NCBI GenBank assembly: GCA_015061115.1
Contig: SUXE01000002.1
Span: 75,502 to 139,501, forward strand
Length of the DNA: 64,000 nucleotides
Reading direction: 5' to 3'
From: Bacteroidales bacterium
Lineage (GTDB): Bacteria > Bacteroidota > Bacteroidia > Bacteroidales > Paludibacteraceae
Positions 1 through 8,975 of this stretch are shown here, piece after piece. Under the pieces are notes generated by a model. The model was given only the letters and a program-made list of their open reading frames with translations. It ran no database searches and had not been told where the DNA came from. The translations under genes were made by a program, and so were the position numbers. Each line of letters begins with the position of its first letter. The stretch's first letter is position 1.

Positions 1-90
1 ATCTTTTGTTTTTTGTATCTCCTTCTTGCTTGTACAAGATGTCAGCAAAGAGAGAAGCAAAAACCATAATTGACATAATTTTTTTATCAT
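1..90 (-). CDS. Putative lipoprotein, partial; likely lipase immunity protein
   Basis: Thirty codons are visible from an ATG at 90 to the left window edge, without a stop. The peptide starts MIKKLCQLWFLL and has a hydrophobic run ending in LLTSC, a good lipobox, followed by TSKKE. It lies 42 bases downstream of the lipase effector gene on the same strand. Periplasmic lipoproteins are the usual immunity partners of Tle-type T6SS phospholipases, so I infer the same role here. The body of the protein is outside the window, so family membership cannot be judged. Confidence 0.6.
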   Translation of the reverse strand, partial: MIKKLCQLWFLLLSLLTSCTSKKEIQKTKD

Positions 91-132
91 AATTATTTCA
101 ATTTGGGGAAGATGACATTTCAAACTTCATCT

Positions 133-1926
133 TTATCCTTTTATCACAGTCCTGTTATTGTTTTTATCAGCACCATTAACAATCGGATCTGTAAGATCTT
201 TACTTTTGGCTGACAAATGCAGAAAATCATGCCTTATCTTTTTCAAAAGATCCTCATCATAGTTAGACTTTTTTTGTCTTACCTCATCAAGTTTTTTATT
301 CGTTTCTTCTTTGGTTTTCTCCAATTCTTCTATTAACGATTCATTCATATACATATCACTTTCGATATCCGTTTCCAAACATATCTTTTGAAGTTCCAAA
401 TCTGAAATATAACTCGATAAATCATGCTCTTCTTTAGACAAACTTTTTATGGTGTTTTCCTCCATTCTATAATAAGAATCATAATCACCAGATTTTAATT
501 TATTATAGAAATCACATAAATCCTGACTATATTTGTGGTCAATTCCATCAATCTCTAAACTTTCGGAAGAAGGAAGTTGATAATCATCTAATTTATCCGC
601 TATAAACACTGAATTACAATTAACGACCTTATCTTTCATCAAAAGGAATGGAATAACACTATACAGATTACTGATAGTTCGTTCAGACTCTCCAGGCTTG
701 AACCACCCCTCGTCAAGCAACATTTTTTTCCCTTTATGACCGCTAGAAATTCCGACAAGACTGTTTGAAATTTTAATAAAAGTCTTAAGACCTTCCTTTA
801 TATTATGTGCATATCCACCTCCGACATCACTATGAGCACCCGGTATGATTATATATTTTTCTTTTCCCCCTGCAGATAAAATATTAGTAAGGGCAAAATT
901 CTTTCTATACTCATCTCCAGCACAAATCTGATAGACATTCTCCACATTTTTAGAATCAATCTTCAACGACAATTCATCGACATCATCGTCAAATTTTGCG
1001 CCATAAGAAGAAACTGTATCATACACACCCAAGAATTTAACTTTGGGATCTGAAAATTTGATTTGTTTCTCTTCTGAAAAATCATCTAGCCAATCTGTCA
1101 TCAAACTTGTCTTATATTGATTTTCTTTTTTAAGTTTATCCTTGATGAAAGTAATAGTTTTCACACCTATAATTACTGAACTGACAGAAAGTTTTACGTT
1201 AGTCTCTCCTGTTCTCTCCTTCAAAAAAGAAGAAAAACATCTTGCGGCAGCCGAGCCTCTGCTGAAGCCAAAAACATAAAGATTTAATGTCACATCCGTA
1301 TTTTCTTGTAAATCAAGAGCTTTTATAGCATCTCTAATTTTTTCACATGCTGCCTCTACCTTCTTCTTGACACCAAACAAACCAATACCTAAAGCAGAAC
1401 CTAAAGTGTCATCACTACAAGTGATAAAGCCATCGTTATCATCCACAAATTGATTTAATGACATTGTAGAATCCTCATAAGATTTTTTTTTCTTAGAGTC
1501 GACATTTTCTTCATTCTGTGACGTATTTGTATTCTCTTCAACACCTAACTTTCTTGGTTTAGCACCGATACCTTCTATATAAATTGGAATATATTTCTTT
1601 TCTGAGCTTGATTTTTCTGGTTTATTAAAACAATTAAAAAATCTTACAACATTTGTATATTCATTGTGGTAACTGCCCCTATGATCTAACAGATCCAAAA
1701 TAAGAAACTTTTTTTTCATCAACGCCAAATTTTCCCCTATCTTAGATAAAGAAAAAGGAGTAAACTTAAAAGAAGTATTCTTTATTTCTTTTCTTTCATC
1801 AATATTCGCCTTGCTATTCAGTGTTCCATCAAAGAAGACACCAATATTCAACTCAAGATTGATTTTTTCACTATCCTGCGAAGATTCCTCTATATTATTC
1901 GTACCACCACCAACGATATTACACAT
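133..1926 (-). CDS. DUF2235 / Tle1-like T6SS lipase effector
   Basis: This 597-residue protein has the landmarks of the DUF2235 alpha/beta-hydrolase family, which includes Tle1 phospholipase effectors. GVFFDGTLNS lies at residues 29-38, the nucleophile elbow GFSRGSAAAR at 220-229 (Ser222), VYDTV at 301-305, and GAHSDVGGGY at 363-372 with the family Asp at 367. Such enzymes hydrolyse membrane phospholipids of target cells. The gene starts 8 bases after vgrG and is surely cotranscribed, which suggests VgrG-dependent loading. The region around residues 125-160 is low-complexity and charged, and a coiled-coil-like stretch lies at about 510-570. There is no signal peptide, as expected for a T6SS cargo. 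Substrate specificity (A1 or A2) cannot be read from sequence. Confidence 0.85.
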   Translation of the reverse strand: MCNIVGGGTNNIEESSQDSEKINLELNIGVFFDGTLNSKANIDERKEIKNTSFKFTPFSLSKIGENLALMKKKFLILDLLDHRGSYHNEYTNVVRFFNCFNKPEKSSSEKKYIPIYIEGIGAKPRKLGVEENTNTSQNEENVDSKKKKSYEDSTMSLNQFVDDNDGFITCSDDTLGSALGIGLFGVKKKVEAACEKIRDAIKALDLQENTDVTLNLYVFGFSRGSAAARCFSSFLKERTGETNVKLSVSSVIIGVKTITFIKDKLKKENQYKTSLMTDWLDDFSEEKQIKFSDPKVKFLGVYDTVSSYGAKFDDDVDELSLKIDSKNVENVYQICAGDEYRKNFALTNILSAGGKEKYIIIPGAHSDVGGGYAHNIKEGLKTFIKISNSLVGISSGHKGKKMLLDEGWFKPGESERTISNLYSVIPFLLMKDKVVNCNSVFIADKLDDYQLPSSESLEIDGIDHKYSQDLCDFYNKLKSGDYDSYYRMEENTIKSLSKEEHDLSSYISDLELQKICLETDIESDMYMNESLIEELEKTKEETNKKLDEVRQKKSNYDEDLLKKIRHDFLHLSAKSKDLTDPIVNGADKNNNRTVIKG

Positions 1927-1934
1927 AGCATCAA

Positions 1935-3839
1935 TTATTTACCGATATAAACATCTCCACTTCCTTTGACATACATCTTTCCCTTGGAATTCAATGTGCT
2001 GTCGCCAGAAGATTCACTATCTAATTTTCCCTTAAACTTAAGGCTAGTGTCGGAATCGACTCTTAATGACAAATCTCCAGAAACTTTATAATCGGAATTA
2101 TCGCCGACAGAGATATCAGACGCTCCCTTGATTTTGCCTGTATATTTTCCATTAATAGTCTCTGAACAATCGCCTTTGATAGTTGCAGTACTGTCTTTCT
2201 CCACTTCCATTTTATAGTTGTTGCCAACTGTGACGTCAAAATCTTTTCCTGACTTCTGGGAGATTTTCTCTTCTGCCTCCAGTGTGATGTTCTTGGATTG
2301 CAACACGATATTCTCCTGAGACGAGATTACAATCGTCTTCTGGGATGAACTCAAATTAATGGTGTTGCCATTGCTGTCGGCGATAGTGATTCCCCAACTG
2401 CCTCCTTTGTCATCATCAAACACTATCCGATGGCCACTCTTGGTTAGGATTGTTCTCTTGTTGTTACCGTCTCCACCTCCTTTTCCTTCACTTCCGCTGA
2501 ACACGCTTCCCATGACATACGGACGGTTTGGATCTCCGTACTCAAATCCGACCATCACCTGGTCGCCTTCCTCAGGTATGAAAACCATGCCTCGGTTGGT
2601 CGTACCACTGCCTCCTGCGTCAGGAGTCTGTACACGGATCCAATTGGTACTCTTGCCGGCTCTTTTCTGCCAGTCGAACTGCACCTGCACTCTTCCCAAT
2701 GACTTGGGATCACTGTTACTGCTTACCACAGCCATCTCAGGATATGCCTTGACACAGCCAGAATATCGCTGCGTAATAAACTCGTTGTTTGCTGGTGTTC
2801 CTACAAAATGGTTGCTGTAGTTGCCGGATTTATCTACTTTATGAACGACCTCCACCACTCGATATCTGCCTAATGATGGCACGCCCATCTTGCTTGGGAA
2901 GATCACTTCCACTATTCCGCCCAACACCACCTGACATGTACGTGTCTGGCCCTCGATGCTGAGCATGGAGCCTCCTAATGTCTTGCTTTTCTTGTCGAGC
3001 AGCGTCTTCAAATCAGAATCTGAGGTCACTGAAGACGGACTATGCACCAATTCCTGGTCATCATACAATCGGTCGGCACAACCCTTCACATTGGAAAGCA
3101 GCCCCGTGCCTGAATCTTTCGCTCCTTCCACACACAACTGATTGTCGCTTTCATGTATATACTCGTAGGCTGCGACGCTGCTAGGAAGAGCTGAGGCACG
3201 TGTACAGAGACTGAACACGTCATGGTCAAAAGTCAAAGCCACTTCAGGTGACTTTTTCGGCTGTCCAAATATAAGTGTCTTTCCATCATAGAAAAACAAC
3301 TCGTTGTATGTGCTCGACAATCTGTTAAGAAATTCGAACACACTCTCCTGATATCGCATCACGTATGGGATGACACCGTTGAAGGCAGGATCACATTCAA
3401 CTGTAATTCCAGCAGGCTGTGTCGCTTGAGACACAATGGTTTTAAGCTGGCAGTCGACAAACGAGTCCATACCTCGTGAGCCGTTCAGCTTCACGATATC
3501 ACCTTCTCCGATGATATGAACCCGATTGCTTCTGTGGTTAAGAAACTCATAATCGGGTTCACTTTCCCATGCGTCGATACGTACATCTGTCACCCACCCT
3601 GAAAATTCATAGGGTGTACCTGAATCCTTATGCTCAAATGTGATTACAGCCCTTGAACCAATTCGATTCAACAGTTTCTGTGGAGTCTGCTTCCACATCT
3701 CATCTTGGGACATAAACTCACACACCACCTCGAATCTGTGGCACGAATTCATACTTTGTTCTAGGACTAACGACTCGAAAGAGATATTTTCCCCATCAAG
3801 TAACACCTTTGGCTGTACGGGATTCAAATTCTGTGACAT
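1935..3839 (-). CDS. tssI: T6SS spike protein VgrG (TssI)
   Basis: This 634-residue VgrG forms the trimeric puncturing spike at the tip of the Hcp tube. The N-terminal part (about 1-370) matches the gp27-like domain. The gp5-like OB fold follows with WIRVQTPDAGG, GMVFIPEEGDQVMVGF and GDPNRPYVMGSV. After GHRIVFDDDKGG come short beta repeats to the C terminus (about 470-634), typical of the triple-stranded beta needle. No fused effector domain is present. The gene sits between tssC and the lipase gene. A PAAR tip is not visible in the window and may be supplied by the Rhs protein or elsewhere. Confidence 0.95.
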   Translation of the reverse strand: MSQNLNPVQPKVLLDGENISFESLVLEQSMNSCHRFEVVCEFMSQDEMWKQTPQKLLNRIGSRAVITFEHKDSGTPYEFSGWVTDVRIDAWESEPDYEFLNHRSNRVHIIGEGDIVKLNGSRGMDSFVDCQLKTIVSQATQPAGITVECDPAFNGVIPYVMRYQESVFEFLNRLSSTYNELFFYDGKTLIFGQPKKSPEVALTFDHDVFSLCTRASALPSSVAAYEYIHESDNQLCVEGAKDSGTGLLSNVKGCADRLYDDQELVHSPSSVTSDSDLKTLLDKKSKTLGGSMLSIEGQTRTCQVVLGGIVEVIFPSKMGVPSLGRYRVVEVVHKVDKSGNYSNHFVGTPANNEFITQRYSGCVKAYPEMAVVSSNSDPKSLGRVQVQFDWQKRAGKSTNWIRVQTPDAGGSGTTNRGMVFIPEEGDQVMVGFEYGDPNRPYVMGSVFSGSEGKGGGDGNNKRTILTKSGHRIVFDDDKGGSWGITIADSNGNTINLSSSQKTIVISSQENIVLQSKNITLEAEEKISQKSGKDFDVTVGNNYKMEVEKDSTATIKGDCSETINGKYTGKIKGASDISVGDNSDYKVSGDLSLRVDSDTSLKFKGKLDSESSGDSTLNSKGKMYVKGSGDVYIGK

Positions 3840-3891
3840 TCTTACTTATAATAATTAATCAATAACATTTATCAACCCACTGAATATTCAC

Positions 3892-5262
3892 TTAACCCTG
3901 TGAATACTCACTGTTCCAGTTAGCCTCATCGTCGCCCTTAGTTCCATCAAGTTTGATTACGAAGCTCTTAGCTGGAAAATATGGAGTGATATGGATATCC
4001 AAATATATTCTGTCTTTCTGGTTAGGATCCTGCTCCAAACGGATCACCTTTGATCTTTCGATCAACTTATCCGGACCTTGGATACTGTCCAAGAACTTGA
4101 CAATCTGCGAACGAAGGTCTCTCTCTGTCTTTCCGCTCCAGTTTTCAAATGAGCGACGGTTCAAGAAATCAAACAAAACCTTAGTCACATAGTCGAACAC
4201 ACGTACCACTGAGTATGTCTGCAGACCCAAGTTGTCGCCGTTGAACAATGTCTTCGCTGAAAATGCCATAACCTTGCCATACTCATTGACCATAGGGACC
4301 AATCCCATAGACTCCAACTGAGAAATCTCACTCTTACGCAAAGGGAAAGCCACAGCCTCCACTTCATTCAATCCGCCATATTTCTTACCCGCAGTCACCT
4401 GAGACATAAGAGTAGTGTAGACTTTACCAGCGAGAGCAGCAGCTGGAGAGACATGCAAATCATCCTCCTCACCCAACTCTTTATATGCGTTACGACCCAC
4501 CAACCAGTTGCAGCACATGACAGTGTTGCTCTTGTAAGTGTCGCCACCCGCATGGTCGGCGCTAGTGAACAACTCAACCACATCATCAGGCTGATCCAAG
4601 TCAGCGAAATCGGTGAACAACATCACCTTATTTGAATTGGCGATCTTCGACCATTTGTCGAGCACCATATTTGATCCTAGATAACCGGGAACGACAAGCA
4701 AACCATAGTTGTTGCGGAGATCAAGTCGGTCGTAATTCTTCTTCAACTCCTCCTCCACATGATCGATAAAGCGGCTGTTGTCAAGATCCTTCAATTGCTC
4801 CATAGAAGCATTCATCACAGAGACGTTGCTAAGTTTAGACTCCTCTGTGTTCTTATAAAACAGTTGAATGGCACGGTACGACTGCTCCAAATCCCTTACA
4901 GCCTCTACTGCCGCCAACTGGTTTTTTGCCAAAAGACTTCCAACTGTAGAAATCTTTGTTTCGCACTGTTCTAGCATCTCTGAAATATTCTTGCTATTTG
5001 AAAGCATGTCAATCCAAAGATCTATCTTACCTGCCAAATCCTTTCTTTCTCCCTTTTTTTGTTCTTCAACGAGGAACATTTTCTTACGAGCCTTACGCTC
5101 TGGATTCATATTTTGGACACCATCGATTATGTTTTCTAGGAAAGAAAATCCGCCATAACGAGCCAACGCTCCCAACGATGCCTCCAAAGATTTTCCAGCA
5201 CCTGCTTTCTCCTTGAGTTCAGCTGCTTTCGTTTGAATCTCTTGTGCTTGAATATCAGCCAT
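3892..5262 (-). CDS. tssC: T6SS contractile sheath large subunit TssC
   Basis: This 456-residue protein is the larger sheath subunit (VipB family), which pairs with TssB to build the contractile sheath around the Hcp tube. Recognisable features are the NNYGLLVVPGYLGSN region and the conserved C-terminal part ending in KLDGTKGDDEANW. The length fits the family. It follows tssB by 20 bases and precedes vgrG by 52, in the usual order of Bacteroidota T6SS loci. I see no truncation or unusual feature. Confidence 0.95.
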   Translation of the reverse strand: MADIQAQEIQTKAAELKEKAGAGKSLEASLGALARYGGFSFLENIIDGVQNMNPERKARKKMFLVEEQKKGERKDLAGKIDLWIDMLSNSKNISEMLEQCETKISTVGSLLAKNQLAAVEAVRDLEQSYRAIQLFYKNTEESKLSNVSVMNASMEQLKDLDNSRFIDHVEEELKKNYDRLDLRNNYGLLVVPGYLGSNMVLDKWSKIANSNKVMLFTDFADLDQPDDVVELFTSADHAGGDTYKSNTVMCCNWLVGRNAYKELGEEDDLHVSPAAALAGKVYTTLMSQVTAGKKYGGLNEVEAVAFPLRKSEISQLESMGLVPMVNEYGKVMAFSAKTLFNGDNLGLQTYSVVRVFDYVTKVLFDFLNRRSFENWSGKTERDLRSQIVKFLDSIQGPDKLIERSKVIRLEQDPNQKDRIYLDIHITPYFPAKSFVIKLDGTKGDDEANWNSEYSQG

Positions 5263-5282
5263 ATATATAATTTTAGATATAA

Positions 5283-5738
5283 TTAGATTCCTGACTCTTT
5301 TAGCTCTTCTCTTAGTTTTGTAAGAGCATCAATCATACCTTGACGTGACTCCTCGTTCTCCAAAGCCTTCTGAAGCACCTTGTTAGTACGGAGTTGCTTG
5401 ACCAATTTCTCATAAAACTCCTGTTCCAAAGACAAACCTTTCAAGAATTCGCTATGTTCTGTCATCTGTTTTACCTGGAAATCACCTGTGTTTGAGAATT
5501 TGAAATTTTCCTTGACAGACTCGCCGTCTACAGTCTCAAACTCCACATCCACATTAGGCTGGAATTTCGCATAAACATCGTCAATTGTCTTTAAGCCCTC
5601 AACAGTCTCTGGAGCGATTGGATCCTCATCTGTCAGCTTGCCTACAAACAAAGTACGATTCTGTGGTATGTTGCCGATAGCTTCAGAAGCTTCTACTGGT
5701 CTTTCATTACCACCAATTTCATAGTTTAATATACCCAT
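5283..5738 (-). CDS. tssB: T6SS contractile sheath small subunit TssB
   Basis: This is the small sheath subunit (VipA family), with the typical ETVEGLKTIDDVYAKFQP segment and a C-terminal helical part. The open frame runs to 5774, but the internal ATG at 5738 gives MGILNYEIGG, which fits family N termini better than the hydrophobic 12-residue extension. I therefore annotate 151 residues. It lies 75 bases after hcp, with a terminator-like hairpin in that gap, and 20 bases before tssC, to which it is probably translationally linked. Confidence 0.93.
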   Translation of the reverse strand: MGILNYEIGGNERPVEASEAIGNIPQNRTLFVGKLTDEDPIAPETVEGLKTIDDVYAKFQPNVDVEFETVDGESVKENFKFSNTGDFQVKQMTEHSEFLKGLSLEQEFYEKLVKQLRTNKVLQKALENEESRQGMIDALTKLREELKESGI

Positions 5739-5763
5739 TTCACTTATTATATAGTTCCTAAAC

Positions 5764-5799
5764 GAAAAAAACAAAAGGAGAAAGGCTAAAAAGCCTTTC
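5764..5799 (-). terminator. Attenuating terminator between hcp and tssB
   Basis: On the minus strand, 15 bases after the hcp stop, a perfect 8-bp stem GAAAGGCT / AGCCTTTC (5780-5799) with a 4-base loop is followed by a T-rich tail (TCCTTTTGTTTTTTT, down to about 5764). This has the form of an intrinsic terminator. I found no promoter-like sequence between it and tssB, so partial readthrough would have to feed tssB-tssC-vgrG-tle. That arrangement would give excess Hcp over sheath, but efficiency cannot be read from sequence. Confidence 0.7.
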
Positions 5800-5813
5800 C
5801 CTTTATTTTTTGA

Positions 5814-6206
5814 TTAAGCCTTTGGCCAGTTCTCCTCATATTCTGCGCCACCGATCTTGATGATCTGTGCAGAAATTGTGATACTGATTGACATAGGAGC
5901 AGTACCTACAATGTCAATACCCTCGGCAAACTCAATGATGTAAGCGTTCTCGAAAGAAAGCTCCTTCATCTTACCTTCTTCGTCACCCTTCTTGAATACA
6001 ATGCTTCCGTTGAATGGTTTGAACTGGTTAACCATTGTCTCCAAAATAGTAGTGTCCTCTGTTGACTCTACTCTTACTGTGATTCTGCCTCCATAGATGT
6101 TGGAAGATGGACGTCCCTTAGAGTCTACATCGCGCTTAAGGGAATAACTGCAGTCGAGCACATCGTACTCTTTACCGCCTAGATTCAAAGTGGATCTAAA
6201 AGCCAT
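5814..6206 (-). CDS. tssD: T6SS tube protein Hcp (TssD)
   Basis: This 130-residue protein belongs to the Bacteroidota TssD/Hcp family: MAFRSTLNLGGKEYDVLDCSYSL, then GRPSSNIYGGRI, FNGSIVFKKGDEEG and a C-terminal beta strand ending in ENWPKA. Hexameric Hcp rings stack to form the inner tube and are abundantly secreted. The gene is the first of its transcription unit, with a consensus promoter about 100 bases upstream and a terminator-like hairpin directly after. Two divergent paralogues lie at 12475-12900 and 12908-13315. This is the copy next to the sheath genes and is taken as the structural Hcp. Confidence 0.95.
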   Translation of the reverse strand: MAFRSTLNLGGKEYDVLDCSYSLKRDVDSKGRPSSNIYGGRITVRVESTEDTTILETMVNQFKPFNGSIVFKKGDEEGKMKELSFENAYIIEFAEGIDIVGTAPMSISITISAQIIKIGGAEYEENWPKA

Positions 6207-6309
6207 AACTTTTTAAATTAATTAAATTAAACCTAAACACTCAACACATTCGTAAAAAAAACTAAAACTAACAAGTAGATAGTTTTTTTTTTCGCGTAAT
6301 TGTCTATTG

Positions 6310-6341
6310 CAAAGATAATGACCGTTTATTTTTTATCCAAA
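6310..6341 (-). promoter_or_regulatory. Bacteroidota-type promoter of hcp
   Basis: Read on the minus strand, TTTG (6341-6338), a 20-base spacer and TATCTTTG (6317-6310) match the Bacteroides sigma-ABfr consensus TTTG-N19-21-TAnnTTTG exactly. A second TTTG lies at 6345-6342. Transcription would start near 6303, giving a 5' leader of about 95 bases. Upstream sequence is A/T-rich. Confidence 0.8.
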
Positions 6342-6599
6342 CAAATTGACGTGATTTTCATCACATTAAAGAAAATTAACGAATAAAAACATAACGATCT
6401 ATATTTCAGGACTGACACTGGCAAACTTCATATTTCCAATGATTGTACACCAGATATCAGATATTAGTTTTCAGTACAAATTGCATCACTAATATATAAT
6501 TTTCTGTTTGAGATTAAATATCATGTTAACCAACATGTATCCATCTAAATTCCATGTACATTACAATCAATTTACTTAAACAGCACATTACAAAACATA
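6342..6599. other. Intergenic region upstream of the hcp promoter
   Basis: About 260 bases separate the hcp promoter from the last gene of the immunity-like array. It is A/T-rich and without a credible open frame on either strand. I see no strong hairpin with a T-tract that would clearly end the upstream operon. Confidence 0.5.
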
Positions 6600-7010
6600 T
6601 CAGATCAATGAACATATTTTCATTAATACAATAACCGGTATGACAGAAAACATAGCGAATATGCAAAAGAAAATTAAAAACACACCCTTATTTCGTCTTT
6701 GAGATTCTGTTTCATTATTCCAAAGAGAAAACATTTCTTTATACTGTTCATGTGTGCTCTTACGTAACATCAAAATCAAGACTATTATAAAAGAAGACAA
6801 AAAGACAATAGTACTATCATATAATACAGCACGTATAGGTATACATACAAAAGAAAAATATAATGAAGTTTTAATTAAACAAACAAATCCCCAAGCTCGT
6901 AATTCCGGATTACAATCTTTATCCTGTTTATATAGATATTGATAAAAACGATAATAGAGATATGGAAATATATGTCGGATTCTACTCAACATATCAATTT
7001 TTTCGATCAT
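6600..7010 (-). CDS. Small membrane protein, immunity-array paralogue 1
   Basis: This 136-residue protein belongs to the local paralogous family. It has an N-terminal basic stretch RIRHIFPYLYYRFYQ, then two hydrophobic segments (about 43-63 and 66-84), a loop with WNNETESQRRNK, and a hydrophobic C-terminal segment (about 110-133). The likely start is the internal Met before LSRIRHIF, since paralogues begin there. It is the last member of the array that follows the putative cargo toxin. I infer an inner-membrane immunity protein or an orphan immunity variant; no direct functional motif is present. Confidence 0.7.
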   Translation of the reverse strand: MIEKIDMLSRIRHIFPYLYYRFYQYLYKQDKDCNPELRAWGFVCLIKTSLYFSFVCIPIRAVLYDSTIVFLSSFIIVLILMLRKSTHEQYKEMFSLWNNETESQRRNKGVFLIFFCIFAMFSVIPVIVLMKICSLI

Positions 7011-7062
7011 ACAAATTGTTGTTTGAAATCACATTTCATATCAGACAACATAATGAGACATT

Positions 7063-7665
7063 TTATTGTTCGTCTTCCTCCACAACTTGTATTTCTTTCT
7101 CGCCTCTTTTTATACCCCATAGTTGCGAATCATCAATCTCTTCCAAAATCAATGGTTTCCTTGACACTTTCTCTATTTGCATATGCTCAATTTTTGTTTC
7201 ATGTCGGGAATTAGGGTGAAAATGATTCGCCAATCGGATAATCGGATATAATGAAATTAAAGGAAAGACACAAACAAATAACAATATCCACCATTTCTTT
7301 CTTCTCTGGGATTCTGTCTCATTTTTCCATATTGACATCATCTCATAATATCTGTGCATTCGCGGTTTTTCAAAATAATGAATTAAAAAAACGAATGGCA
7401 ACCCCATCAACATAACAACACCCCTTGAATATTTTTCTATTGCATCATGCAAAATGCCGATAAATAAGCCATCAAAAATTAAAATATCCAATGGGAACAA
7501 AGCAAACGTAATGAAATAAAACATTTCAATTACAGACACCCACCAATGTGCAGAATCCTTAGAGTCTTTTCCTTTGTCGTTTTTTTCATAAAATTGATAT
7601 GAACGATAATACAGATATGGAAATATATGTTTTATTTTTATTAGTATTTTCATATAACTTGTCAA
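7063..7665 (-). CDS. Small membrane protein, immunity-array paralogue 2 (long form)
   Basis: At 200 residues this is the longest member of the family. It shares the N-terminal IKHIFPYLYYRSYQFYEK and the loop WKNETESQRRKK, each flanked by hydrophobic segments. A soluble acidic C-terminal tail of about 45 residues (EEIDDSQLWGIKRG and EEDEQ) is also found in the paralogue at 8336-8884 but not in the short forms. The long forms thus make a second subgroup, probably recognising a different toxin variant. Function is inferred from the array context only. Confidence 0.7.
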   Translation of the reverse strand: MTSYMKILIKIKHIFPYLYYRSYQFYEKNDKGKDSKDSAHWWVSVIEMFYFITFALFPLDILIFDGLFIGILHDAIEKYSRGVVMLMGLPFVFLIHYFEKPRMHRYYEMMSIWKNETESQRRKKWWILLFVCVFPLISLYPIIRLANHFHPNSRHETKIEHMQIEKVSRKPLILEEIDDSQLWGIKRGEKEIQVVEEDEQ

Positions 7666-7697
7666 TGGATTCTCATACTTTATTTATCCACCAGAGT

Positions 7698-8153
7698 TTA
7701 ATGAAATTTTAGATACCCATATTCTTTCGCAAGATATGAAAGAATATAGACAGGACCTATTATAATCAGGAAATACAAGAACAATTTCATTAAAGATGGA
7801 ATTCTATCATAAATGTTTTTCCACCATGACGGAAATTTATAATTATGCTGTTCCAGGTAAGTTTCAACTCGTACACCTAAAAGTCCCAAAATAGCACACA
7901 ATATAATAAGCGTCAAAAATTCATGCCCCATCAACAAGATTTTCTTAAAGACCGAAATTTCTGCAAATGCATATAAAAAGCCATCAAAGCAAAGAAGATT
8001 GACTAATGTATGCAATGCAACAATTATGCTTGATGTTACTGCCGCATTATTTTTTGTCTCGTTTGGATAAACTTGTTTTCGCTTTATAAATGACACAATA
8101 TTTGTCCAAAGAGAAAAATAAAAATTATAGAGGAACAGATATATCATAATCAC
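7698..8153 (-). CDS. Four-helix membrane protein inside the immunity array
   Basis: This 151-residue, very hydrophobic protein has about four transmembrane segments (approximately 1-20, 38-60, 68-92 and 120-143). It lacks the HIFPYLYYR and NETESQR signatures of its neighbours, so it is either a far diverged relative or a different family. It lies 32 bases before paralogue 2 and 182 bases after paralogue 4. Its position in the array suggests another immunity protein. I do not recognise the family. Confidence 0.6.
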   Translation of the reverse strand: MIMIYLFLYNFYFSLWTNIVSFIKRKQVYPNETKNNAAVTSSIIVALHTLVNLLCFDGFLYAFAEISVFKKILLMGHEFLTLIILCAILGLLGVRVETYLEQHNYKFPSWWKNIYDRIPSLMKLFLYFLIIIGPVYILSYLAKEYGYLKFH

Positions 8154-8335
8154 ACCACTTTTTACTCTGTCACGTATCCTCTGAATTAAAACAAGTCTAA
8201 CAAACCAAGATTCAACACACTACAGAAATAAACAACCGACAATTGGCATCGCTAATTTTAAACGACATTTATTTCAGATACGAAATCATCATCACAACGA
8301 ACCGTCTTATATCTTTATAAGACTTATTATTTATA

Positions 8336-8884
8336 TCATTCCTGATTTATCTGCCAGAGGTCAGACTCATCTATTCCTTCCAAATCAATTGGTTTCACCG
8401 TCTCAAATGATTCTTGTTTATACTCGATTCTTGTTTCTTTATTTTGTGCAGGAAAATAAGACTTCAAAAAACAGAGAAGCGGATAAAAAGAAGCGAATGG
8501 GAAAATACACACAAATAAAAGTATCCACCATTTCTTTCTTCTCTGAGATTCCGTCTCATTTTTCCACATCGGCATCATCTCATAATATCTGTTCATTCGT
8601 GGTTTTTCCAATCTATAGATCAGATATCCAATAGGAGTAATCATAAGAATCACACCTAACCTTGTATACCTTTCTGTGACTTCTCTTAGCATATGTCCCC
8701 ATTCAAGATCAAAAAAAATGAAATCCAACGGAAAAATAATAAAAGTAATCACATATAGCATTTCAATTACTAAAACAAACATATGTGCACTTATATCCGA
8801 ATCTCCTTCATTTTCATGCTTCTCGTAAAACTGATAAGTACGATAATAGAGATATGGCAAAATGTGTCTGATTCTCGTTAACAT
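8336..8884 (-). CDS. Small membrane protein, immunity-array paralogue 4 (long form)
   Basis: This 182-residue protein is the closest relative of the gene at 7063-7665. Shared features are RIRHILPYLYYRTYQFYEK, LEKPRMNRYYEMMPMWKNET, the ESQRRKKWWILLFVC segment and the acidic tail EGIDESDLWQINQE. Three or four transmembrane segments are predicted by eye. The pair probably arose by duplication within the array. A role in protection against a variant of the 11659-12471 toxin is inferred. Confidence 0.7.
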   Translation of the reverse strand: MLTRIRHILPYLYYRTYQFYEKHENEGDSDISAHMFVLVIEMLYVITFIIFPLDFIFFDLEWGHMLREVTERYTRLGVILMITPIGYLIYRLEKPRMNRYYEMMPMWKNETESQRRKKWWILLFVCIFPFASFYPLLCFLKSYFPAQNKETRIEYKQESFETVKPIDLEGIDESDLWQINQE

Positions 8885-8975
8885 ATTCTTTTATTCAGTA
8901 TCAACCATGATTTCTAAGAAGCTCCTCATTTCTAAACAATCAAATTACAAGACGTTTTATCTGTATATTTGCTGT

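Noticed and set aside
2359-3858. Several plus-strand open frames over vgrG, tssC and clpV
   Set aside because: They lie fully inside well-identified minus-strand genes, have no recognisable protein features, and arise from the codon bias of the real genes.
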